A stretch of DNA of 64,000 nt, taken from positions 1,302,001-1,366,000 of the forward strand of contig NZ_LT629688.1 of assembly GCF_900101785.1 (NCBI RefSeq). Direction: 5' to 3'. The position numbers and the translations under genes are program-made. Source of the stretch: Auraticoccus monumenti. GTDB taxonomy: Bacteria; Actinomycetota; Actinomycetes; Propionibacteriales; Propionibacteriaceae. The notes below the pieces were generated by a model. It was given only the letters and a program-made list of their open reading frames with translations. It was not told where the DNA came from and ran no database searches. Shown in pieces: positions 53,601-60,273 of the stretch (positions are counted from its first letter, which is position 1; every line of letters starts with the position of its first letter).

Positions 53601-54432
53601 CACCGTCGCGGTCGACGCCAGCGCATCGACCACCTCCGACGACGCCGTGCCGAGCTTCTCCTGGAGCTGGGGCGACGAGACGGCGGACGGCAGCGGCCGC
53701 ACGGCGAGTCACGAGTACGCGGAGGCAGGCAGCTACGACGTCGTCCTCACCGTGACCGACGACGCGGGCGGCGAGGCCACCCTCACGAAGACGGTGACGG
53801 TGACCGAGGAGCAGCTGGTCGCCCAGGACGCCTTCGGGCGCAGCGTGACCAGCGGTTGGGGAGCCTCCGACGTCGGTGGCACCTGGACCGGCACCACCGG
53901 GTTGTCCGTGGCCGGCGGTTCGGGGCTCGTGACCGTGGGACGCAGCCAGACGCGGACGGCGACGTTGACCTCGGCCGTCGCGGGGGACACCGACTCCCGC
54001 TTCACCGTCGGGCTCGACAAGGTGGCCGACGGGGGCGGGGCCCACGTCAACTACCACGTGCGCAGGGGCGACGACGGTGGGTACCGGTTCAAGCTCCGGT
54101 ACGCCGCGAACGGGAACGTGAACGTGGGTCTGGCCCGCATGGTGGGCAGCACGGAGACCCTGGTCGCCAACCGCCTGCTCTCCGGGTACACCCAGACCGC
54201 GGGCGCCGAGCTGCAGGTGCGCATGGAGGTCCTGACGGAGGGCACCTCGACCCGGCTGCGGGCGAAGGTGTGGCCCGAGGGACAGCCCGAGCCCGAGGCG
54301 TGGTTCGTGACGACCACCGACAGCACCGCTACCCTGCAGGACAGCGGACACGTGGCCTTCTCGGCCTACGGCACGGGCACCATGACCAACGGCCCCGTGG
54401 TGGTGTCGATCGATGACCTGGAGGTGCGGTAG
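50668..54432 (+). CDS. Large secreted propeller/FnIII/LamG/PKD protein
   Basis: A 1254-residue secreted protein. A signal peptide (ALLIALVLALVLGTGQAPAAA) precedes a beta-propeller of VYVGGSFS-type blades (about 55-460), an FnIII domain (about 470-570), a LamG/concanavalin-like domain (about 575-790, QWHHVVAMQSSAGMRLYVDGVEV), three PKD domains (about 795-1070, WDFGD, WDLGDG and WSWGD motifs) and a C-terminal beta-rich module (about 1070-1254) that matches the N-terminus of the beta-helix protein at 60274. GTG 50668 is preferred (AGAGGAAG upstream, better signal peptide); ATG 50644 is in frame. Likely a polysaccharide-binding surface protein. Confidence 0.88.
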   Translation: MNAQHPVVRRGALLIALVLALVLGTGQAPAAAEESEVNLTGPAPIEQRSPTTVTADALPTVQLDSGLAWTQVMVGNKVYVGGSFSNARPYGAAKGTQLTPRGNLLAYDITTGELDTEWDPSVTGTVRSIAASPDGKRIYVGGTFSKASGQTRWNFAAFDAQTGDLLTTFKPAVGGSYVNAITAVGDVVYVGGLLGAGNGVTRKNLMAFNTSGQLLGWAPTTDLQVDAMVAAPGTDKLIVGGRFGVVNGVPQRGLVALSMSDGSIQPWEAPTHVRNGVSEGTYKGKAGIYALSADGTSVFGTGWVYAAAEYGNFEGVFSAQPASGALNWVADCHGDHYGVHSDGTTVYSTSHEHSCESMGGFPQKDPAPGNMRNATAVTAARKGTLTRGTNTPFYQDWTGYPAPAAINWYPDWYTGTASGQGQAGWSVVGTGKYIAVGGEFIGVNGQAQYGLVRFSSEPASGRREGPRLSGDAWAPTAISPHSGSVRVTFPSNWDRDDLGLSYEVLRNGTKVGTVTASSSFWNLPSQTYNDSTVVKGQTYTYQVRAVDGDGNTALSKTVSVTVSTATLGAYSQRVLDDGASLYWRLNRAAAIETDLAGSDPGQVTAGVQATTPGALVGDQDAASRFPGSSTGAMGSSKAAPGPSTYAVELWFSTTTNRGGKLAGFGGSQLGTSNNYDRHVYMTDDGRLFFGAYTGVTNMATSSNSYNDGQWHHVVAMQSSAGMRLYVDGVEVGSNPNTGAEPYTGYWRVGGDNLGGWPGPVSNVWFDGSIDEFAVYGKSLAPATVAAHHQLGRAVASPTAEFSSVVKDLAVTVDGRASSAPTGRTVTGYSWDFGDSTPPTTGSTSSHSYAKAGEYAITLTVTDSGGGTAVKKQTVTVSAAHAAPVASFSQDVQGLTASLDGSGSTAASGATIASYAWDLGDGATSSEAQPSHRYDEAGTYAVQLTVTDSKGAKGTTTKQVTVTHADPVPAFQATTSEALTVAVDASASTTSDDAVPSFSWSWGDETADGSGRTASHEYAEAGSYDVVLTVTDDAGGEATLTKTVTVTEEQLVAQDAFGRSVTSGWGASDVGGTWTGTTGLSVAGGSGLVTVGRSQTRTATLTSAVAGDTDSRFTVGLDKVADGGGAHVNYHVRRGDDGGYRFKLRYAANGNVNVGLARMVGSTETLVANRLLSGYTQTAGAELQVRMEVLTEGTSTRLRAKVWPEGQPEPEAWFVTTTDSTATLQDSGHVAFSAYGTGTMTNGPVVVSIDDLEVR

Positions 54433-54435
54433 GCG

Positions 54436-55512
54436 GTGGCGGCGAGACGTGTGCTGATCCTCTGGGCCGAACCCGGTTCGACGAACCTCGGGGTCCGGGT
54501 CCTGGCCCAGGGGACGGCGGCACTGGCCCGCCAGGCCTTGGGTGAGATCGAGGTCGAGCACCAGGGCTACGGCCCGGGTGACTCACCGGTTGCGCTCGGC
54601 TCGCAGAAGCGGATGGCCGCACGGCTGGTGCGTCCGGACGCGGTGATCGAGTGGTTGCGCGGATTCGACCTGGTGCTCGACACGCGGGCCGGGGACAGCT
54701 TCGCCGACATCTACGGGGGCCCTCGCCATCGCCGCATGACGCTGATGTACGAGGCGGTCCGGCGAGCGGGGGTGCCGGTGGTCCTGGCACCCCAGACGGT
54801 CGGCCCCTTCGACACCCGCCAGGGCAGGTGGTTGGGGCGCCGCACCCTGCGAAGCGCGGCGCTCACCATGGCCCGAGACACCAGGAGCTTCGAGACAGCC
54901 CGGGCGCTGGGCGCTCGCCGCTCGCTGCTCACCACCGACGTCTGCTTCGCCCTGCCCCGGCCGGAGCGGGCCGACGACCTGGACGTCGTGCTCAACGTCT
55001 CGGGACTGCTCTGGGGGCCGAACCCGCACGTCGACCACCAGCGCTACCAGGCGGTGGTGCGGCAGCTGCTCCAGCGCCTGCAGCAGGACGGTCGCAGCGT
55101 GACGCTGCTGGCCCACGTCATCGACTCCCCCCTGCCGGACAACGACGTGCCGGTCGTCCGGGCCCTCGGCGAGGAGCTCGGTCTGCCCGTGGTCGTGCCG
55201 ACCGACGTCGCCGACGTCAGGGCGTGCCTGTCCGGGGCCCGGGTGCTCCTGGGCTCGCGGATGCACGCCTGCCTCAACGCGCTGTCCGTCGGCACCCCGA
55301 CGGTCCCGCTGGCGTACTCGCGGAAGTTCAAGCCGCTGCTGGACCGCATCGGCTGGCCCGGCACCGTCGACCTCCGCGACGACGGCGACCTCGTCGGTCG
55401 CGCCATGACCATGGTCGACGCACCGGGAGCCCAGGAGCGGGCGCTCGAGGTCCGGGGACGGGCCCAGGCCGACATCGCCGTCGCAGCGGACGCGCTGGCG
55501 GGCGTGGTGTGA
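54436..55512 (+). CDS. Polysaccharide pyruvyl transferase family protein
   Basis: A 358-residue CsaB/WcaK-like transferase that would add ketal-linked pyruvate to a sugar of the exopolysaccharide. Typical parts: VLILWAEPGSTNLGVRVLAQG at the N-terminus, VVLAPQTVGPFDTRQGRW, TTDVCFALP, and the C-terminal GSRMHACLNALSVGTPTVPLAYSRKF. It starts with GTG three bases after the PKD-protein stop and overlaps the flippase start by four bases. Confidence 0.9.
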   Translation: MAARRVLILWAEPGSTNLGVRVLAQGTAALARQALGEIEVEHQGYGPGDSPVALGSQKRMAARLVRPDAVIEWLRGFDLVLDTRAGDSFADIYGGPRHRRMTLMYEAVRRAGVPVVLAPQTVGPFDTRQGRWLGRRTLRSAALTMARDTRSFETARALGARRSLLTTDVCFALPRPERADDLDVVLNVSGLLWGPNPHVDHQRYQAVVRQLLQRLQQDGRSVTLLAHVIDSPLPDNDVPVVRALGEELGLPVVVPTDVADVRACLSGARVLLGSRMHACLNALSVGTPTVPLAYSRKFKPLLDRIGWPGTVDLRDDGDLVGRAMTMVDAPGAQERALEVRGRAQADIAVAADALAGVV

Positions 55513-57074
55513 CACCGGCCGACGACGGCCGAGCCGGCGGCGGGGGGCCGGCCGAGCCGCCCGGCACGGCCGCCACGTCGACCGACGGCCCGGCAGCCGA
55601 CCCTGGTGCGCTGCGGGCCAGCACCGCCCGGGGCACCAAGGTCGTGATGCTCGGGCAGGTGGTCCGGATCCTCATCCAGACCGCCTCGGTGGTCGTCCTG
55701 GCCCGGATCCTCGCGCCCACCGACTACGGCTACTTCGCCCTCGCCCTGGCCGTGGTCTCCCTGGGAGAGGTGCTCCGGGACTTCGGGCTGTCCACGGCGG
55801 CGATCCAGGCCAAGACCCTCTCCCGCGGCCAGCAGAGCAACCTGCTCTGGATCAACCTGGGCATGGGCCTGGTGCTGGCGACGATCTGCTTCACCGCCGC
55901 ACCGCTCCTCGGACGTGTCGACGGGTACGGCGAGGCGGCCTCGCTGCTGCGGGTGATGGCCGTCTGCTTCGTGATCAACGGCCTGCTCGCCCAGTACCGG
56001 GCCGACCTGAGCAGACGTCTGCGCTTCGGGTCGCTGGCCCTCGCCGACGTGGTCGGACCCCTGTCGGGGCTGGTCGCCGCCGTGGCCACGGCACTGGCCG
56101 GGGGCGGCTACTGGGCCCTGGCCGCGCAGCAGGTCGGCGGCCTCCTGGTGACCACGACCCTGGCGATCGTCCTGGCGGGGTGGCTGCCGCGGCTCCCCGA
56201 CCGGTCCGCGGACGTCCGTCCGATGCTGAAGTTCGGCGTAGGCATGGTCGGCACGCAGCTCGTGGGGTTCTGCAACAACAACGTCGACACCCTGACCGTC
56301 GCCTGGCGCTTCTCGCCGACTGATCTCGGGGTCTACAACCGGGCTTTCCAGCTCCTGATGCAGACGCTCAACCAGCTGCGCAACCCGACGACGACCGTCG
56401 CCCTGCCGGTGCTGGCCCGGCTGCAGGACGGAGGGCCGGAGGCGGACCGCATGCTGCTGCGAGGGCAGGCAGCACTCGGCTACACGCTGGTCGCCGGAAC
56501 CGCGTTCGCCGCCGGTGCCGCGAGCCCGGTGATTCTCGTGGCGCTGGGACCGCAGTGGTCGCAGGCCATCCCGCTCTTCGCGGCACTGGCCGCCGCGGGG
56601 GCCTTCCAGACCATCGGATTCGTCAACTACTGGGTGTTCGTGTCCAGGGGCCTGAGCGGGCGCCTCTTCCGCTACTCCTTGTTGAGCCTCACGCTGCGCG
56701 TGATCTGCGTGCTGGTCGGCAGCCAGTGGGGTGTCGTCGGGGTCGCTGTGGGCTACGCCGTGGCCCCTGCTGTCGCTCTGCCGTTGTCCTACGCCATCCT
56801 GTCCCGGTGGACGAACATCCCGCAGCGGGCACTGCACTGGGGCAGCCTGCGCATCGTGCTGTGCGGTGCGGCCGCCGCGCTGACCACCTTCGGCGCCCAG
56901 CAGCTGCTGTCGAGCACGCCGGTCCTGGTGCAGCTCGTCGCCTGCCTGCTGGTCACCGTGGCCACCTACGCCCTGGCTACCCTCGTGCCCGCTGTGCGCC
57001 GGGACGTACAGGGCGTGCTGGCCTTCGCGCGGCTGGCCGCCGGTGGCCGGAGACGCACGACGACCGTGGGGTGA
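55509..57074 (+). CDS. Wzx-like polysaccharide flippase (MOP superfamily)
   Basis: A 521-residue membrane protein with about fourteen helices preceded by a 40-residue Gly/Pro-rich cytoplasmic tail. VVVLARILAPTDYGYFALALAVVSLGEVLRDFGLSTAAIQ and FGVGMVGTQLVGFCNNNVDTLTVAWRFSPTDLGVYNRAFQLLM are standard for this transporter type, which moves lipid-linked repeat units across the membrane. The GTG lies within the stop of the pyruvyl transferase; a much longer upstream open frame is only a shadow of that gene. Confidence 0.92.
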   Translation: MTPADDGRAGGGGPAEPPGTAATSTDGPAADPGALRASTARGTKVVMLGQVVRILIQTASVVVLARILAPTDYGYFALALAVVSLGEVLRDFGLSTAAIQAKTLSRGQQSNLLWINLGMGLVLATICFTAAPLLGRVDGYGEAASLLRVMAVCFVINGLLAQYRADLSRRLRFGSLALADVVGPLSGLVAAVATALAGGGYWALAAQQVGGLLVTTTLAIVLAGWLPRLPDRSADVRPMLKFGVGMVGTQLVGFCNNNVDTLTVAWRFSPTDLGVYNRAFQLLMQTLNQLRNPTTTVALPVLARLQDGGPEADRMLLRGQAALGYTLVAGTAFAAGAASPVILVALGPQWSQAIPLFAALAAAGAFQTIGFVNYWVFVSRGLSGRLFRYSLLSLTLRVICVLVGSQWGVVGVAVGYAVAPAVALPLSYAILSRWTNIPQRALHWGSLRIVLCGAAAALTTFGAQQLLSSTPVLVQLVACLLVTVATYALATLVPAVRRDVQGVLAFARLAAGGRRRTTTVG

Positions 57075-57078
57075 ACCC

Positions 57079-58365
57079 GTGCCGTCACTGAGTGCGGAGC
57101 TGCTCTCCCTGGGGCTGCTGGGGCTGGGCCTTGCGTCGGTCTTCCTGCTGGTGGTCCGCCGTTCGCCCCGGACGGGTGCGGTGGTGTGGTTGCTGGTGGT
57201 GGCGCTGGTGCCCATCTGGGTGAGCGTCACCGTCGTGGTCGGCTGGTCGTCGGTGTCCGTCGTCGGCATGGCGCTGGTGGCCGGGCTGCTGCTGTCAGGG
57301 CACCTGCCACGGCACTGGAACGTCGGTGACCTGCTCTTCGGAGCCCTCTTCGTCGTGTCCGTCGCGCCCGCAGCCCTCGGCGTGATGGGCATCAGCTCCC
57401 TGTTCGGCGTGCTGTCCATCTGGGTCGTGGGCTGGTTGGTGGGGCGGCTGCTGGGGTCGACGGTCGGGGCGAGCTGGCTCTCCTCGGCGGTCGCGGTGGT
57501 CTTCGCGGTCGTCGCCGTCCTGGCCCTGCTGGAGTTCGTGACCGGCTGGCACGGTCTCTCGGAGTGGGGCCCCTCCAACTCGGCGCGGGCGGCGTGGAGC
57601 CGGATCCAGGGTAGGGGTGGGTTGGAGCGGTCGGAGGGAGCGTTCGGCCACTCCATCGCACTGGGCTGCTCCCTGGCCATGGCGATGGTGCTCACCCTGC
57701 AGGCGAGGTTCCGTCCCGCCGTGCGGCTCATCCTCGTCGTCGTCATGCTCGCGGGCGCGGCGGTGACCATGAGCCGGGTGAGCGTGCTCTGCTCGTTGCT
57801 CGGGCTCGGACTGGCAGTGCTGTTCTCGCGCAGCGCGGCCGTCCGCGAAGTCCGACGAGGGCTGGTGGTGGTCCTCGTGGTCGGGGGAGTGGTGGCCGCC
57901 CTGCTCGCCCAGTCGGTGTACGCCAGGGCGGGGGCCGAGCTCGAGGGCAGCGCGTCCTACCGGGGCAACCTCATCCCGCTGCTGCAGCAGGTGCAGCTCC
58001 TCGGTCCGAGTCCCGCGATGCAGCGCGCGGCCGACGGCACCCTCTACTTCGGGAGCTTCCGCTCCATCGACAGCCAGCTGATCCTGTTCGGGATCTCCTA
58101 CGGTGGCCTCACCCTCCTGCTGGTCCTCGCCCTGCTCGCGGTGGGGGCCGTGCTCGTCCTGACCCGTCGGGCCAGCCTGGCCACCATCGCGGTGGTGGCG
58201 CAGGTCCCGGCCCTGGCGACCGTCGCGCTGATCACCCAGTACGCGCACCTGACGTGGTTCGTGGCGGGCCTGGCGATAGCGATGGCGACCGAACCGGCTG
58301 CACCTACACTCAGGGCCGACGAGGACCAGCAGAGGGCCTCGACTCGGACAAGGGGTGTGGGATGA
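57079..58365 (+). CDS. Wzy-like polysaccharide polymerase / O-antigen ligase-like protein
   Basis: A 428-residue protein with about eleven membrane helices. A large external loop around residues 155-190 (EFVTGWHGLSEWGPSNSARAAW, GAFGHSIALGCSLAMA) and TMSRVSVLCSLLGL resemble O-antigen polymerase/ligase proteins. Its place between flippase and chain-length regulator supports the polymerase role. GTG 57079 follows the flippase stop by four bases; the end overlaps the BY-kinase start (ATGA). Confidence 0.82.
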   Translation: MPSLSAELLSLGLLGLGLASVFLLVVRRSPRTGAVVWLLVVALVPIWVSVTVVVGWSSVSVVGMALVAGLLLSGHLPRHWNVGDLLFGALFVVSVAPAALGVMGISSLFGVLSIWVVGWLVGRLLGSTVGASWLSSAVAVVFAVVAVLALLEFVTGWHGLSEWGPSNSARAAWSRIQGRGGLERSEGAFGHSIALGCSLAMAMVLTLQARFRPAVRLILVVVMLAGAAVTMSRVSVLCSLLGLGLAVLFSRSAAVREVRRGLVVVLVVGGVVAALLAQSVYARAGAELEGSASYRGNLIPLLQQVQLLGPSPAMQRAADGTLYFGSFRSIDSQLILFGISYGGLTLLLVLALLAVGAVLVLTRRASLATIAVVAQVPALATVALITQYAHLTWFVAGLAIAMATEPAAPTLRADEDQQRASTRTRGVG

Positions 58366-59789
58366 CCTTCGCGCAGTTCGTCGCGGTGGTGCGCAAGCGC
58401 TGGTTCCTGATCCTCATCCCCTTCCTGCTCGCCTGCGGCAGCGTCGGAACCTGGTCGATGCTCACCACCCCCCTCTACACGGCCACAGCCAGCTCCTACT
58501 TCTCGATGCAGGGCGGCGGCACGGCCAACGAGCTGTACCAGGGAGCCAACTACACCCAGCAGCAGCTGGGCTCCTTCGCCGAGCTGGCCACCAAGCCGAT
58601 CGTCCTCGATGCCGTCATCGACGACCTCGACCTGGACACGACGTCGGGCGAGCTGGCCAGGTCGGTGTCGGCCGACGTGATGGCGGAGTCGGTCATCATC
58701 GACCTCTCCGCCACCAGCGCCTCGCCGCAGCTCGCCGCCGACCTGGCCAACGCGATCGCGCTGCGCCTCGGCGTGGTCGTCAAGGACCTCTCACCGGTCG
58801 TCGACGGGCAGCCCACCATCGACGTGGTGACCGTGGCCACGGCAGTGCCGCCCCGGTTCCAGAGCAGCCCGGACACCCGGCGGAACGTCCTGGCCGCCGG
58901 CCTGGGGGGACTGCTGCTCGGCCTCGTGCTCGTGGTGGCCCGTGAGCGGCTGGACACCCGCGTGCGGGGCGAGTCCGACCTCCCCGGGGGGCAGGGCGTG
59001 CTGGCCTCGGTGGAGGACCTGCGCGACGCCCGGCAGAACCCCATCCTCCCGCTCCAGAGCCGGACCCCGCGGGCCCAGGTCCGCGCCGAGGCCTTCCGCC
59101 GGCTGAGGACCAACCTCCGCTTCATCGACGTCGACCACCCGCCGCGGGTGATCGTGATGACCTCCGCCGTGGCCGGGGAGGGGAAGAGCAGCACCGCGGT
59201 GAACCTGGCGCGGGTGCTGGTCCAGGACGGCCACCGGGTGGTGCTGGTGGACGGGGACCTGCGACGCCCCAGCGTTGCGGCCTACGCCGGGCTCGAGGGC
59301 TCCGTCGGCCTGACCGACGTGCTGGCTGGGTCGCTGGACCTGGAGACCGCGCTGCGTCGCTGGCAGCACGACCGCCTCCAGGTGCTCCCCAGCGGGTCGC
59401 TGCCCCCCAACCCCTCTGAGCTGCTGGGCAGCGACGCGATGGCGTCCCTGATGGGGCAGCTGCGCGACACCTTCGACTTCGTCATCCTCGACACGCCGCC
59501 ACTGCTCCCGGTCATCGACGCCGCCGTCGCAGGGGTGCTGGCCGACGGGGTGGTGATGGTGGTCCGCCACGGTCACACCACCCGGCCGCAGCTCGAGCAC
59601 GCCGCCGACTCGCTCCGTTCCGTGGACGCCCGGCTCCTCGGGTTCGTCTTCAACCGCACCCCCCGCCCGAGCCCCTGGCGTCGCAAGCAGCAGGACTACT
59701 ACGAGCAGGACGGGCGCCGCAGCGACGTCCCGCGCTCCGACGAGGACTTCTCGGGCGAGCTCTCCGGCGAGGCGGGCAGCCGGGGCTGA
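58362..59789 (+). CDS. Fused chain-length regulator/BY-kinase (CpsD/CapB-like)
   Basis: A 475-residue bacterial tyrosine kinase with its Wzz membrane adaptor in one chain. Helix 1 is about residues 15-35 (WFLILIPFLLACGSVGTW), helix 2 about 177-195, then the kinase: Walker A SAVAGEGKSSTAVN, Walker A' VVLVDGDLRRPS, Walker B FVILDTPPLLPVIDAAV. The C-terminal tail has only one Tyr pair (QQDYYEQDG), few for a tyrosine cluster. It would set chain length by phosphorylation cycling, with the phosphatase begun at 63884 as natural partner. Its last 200 bp are repeated in decayed form downstream. Confidence 0.92.
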   Translation: MTFAQFVAVVRKRWFLILIPFLLACGSVGTWSMLTTPLYTATASSYFSMQGGGTANELYQGANYTQQQLGSFAELATKPIVLDAVIDDLDLDTTSGELARSVSADVMAESVIIDLSATSASPQLAADLANAIALRLGVVVKDLSPVVDGQPTIDVVTVATAVPPRFQSSPDTRRNVLAAGLGGLLLGLVLVVARERLDTRVRGESDLPGGQGVLASVEDLRDARQNPILPLQSRTPRAQVRAEAFRRLRTNLRFIDVDHPPRVIVMTSAVAGEGKSSTAVNLARVLVQDGHRVVLVDGDLRRPSVAAYAGLEGSVGLTDVLAGSLDLETALRRWQHDRLQVLPSGSLPPNPSELLGSDAMASLMGQLRDTFDFVILDTPPLLPVIDAAVAGVLADGVVMVVRHGHTTRPQLEHAADSLRSVDARLLGFVFNRTPRPSPWRRKQQDYYEQDGRRSDVPRSDEDFSGELSGEAGSRG

Positions 59790-59830
59790 CCGGTGCCATG
59801 CCCCGCCGGAGCCCGGGGGCTCAGCGCACC

Positions 59831-60044
59831 GGCAGGGACCAGGACGGCGAGGAGCTGGACGGCATCGCTGGGCTGACCGGGGCCGGGCGGTCGCCTTCCC
59901 ACCGGCGTGCAGGATCTCGTTGCCGATGCTGACGTCCCGGTTGTTCCACGGCATGGCGGCGTCCGGACGGGGACGTCGCGGCTCCGCACCCATGGACCTG
60001 CCGTGGGCGCGGCGCTCACCCAGCGTGACCGCGACGGCGTCGCG
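59831..60044 (-). pseudogene. Decayed fragments of a beta-helix gene, one piece inverted
   Basis: Two pieces resemble the gene at 60274-62748. At 59890-60043 the minus strand reads GRSMGAEPRRPRPDAAMPW, matching GKAMGADPRRPRPDTAMPW there, in the same orientation as the intact gene. At 59831-59887 a 57-bp piece matches 60415-60471 in inverted orientation at 49 of 57 bases; its plus-strand reading RDQDGEELDG parallels RDQDSEELDG. No intact frame joins the pieces. Confidence 0.8.
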
Positions 60045-60243
60045 GCTCAGCACCGCGCCGGCTCGCTCCGCTCCGTGGACGCCCGGCTACTCGGCTTCGT
60101 CTTCAACCGCACTCCTCCGCCCGAGCCCGTGGCGTCGCACGCAGCAGGACCACCACGAGCAGGACGGGTGCCGCAGCGACGTCCCGCGGCCCGACGAGGA
60201 CTTCTCGGGCGTGCTCTTCGGCGAGGCGGGCAGCCAGGGTTGA
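60045..60243 (+). pseudogene. Duplicated 3' fragment of the BY-kinase gene
   Basis: The plus strand repeats the last 200 bp of the kinase gene (SLRSVDARLLGFVFNRT is readable) with many substitutions: the Tyr pair became His-His (DHHEQDG) and the stop is kept. Similarity continues past the stop to about 60282, matching 59788-59830. It has no start or ATP-binding part. Confidence 0.85.
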
Positions 60244-60273
60244 CCGGTGCCGCGCCCCGCCGGAGCCGGGTGA

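Noticed and set aside
54651-55508. Long 5' extension of the flippase frame
   Set aside because: It overlaps the pyruvyl transferase in another frame and is Arg/Pro/Gly-rich; the flippase starts at GTG 55509 within the stop of the preceding gene.
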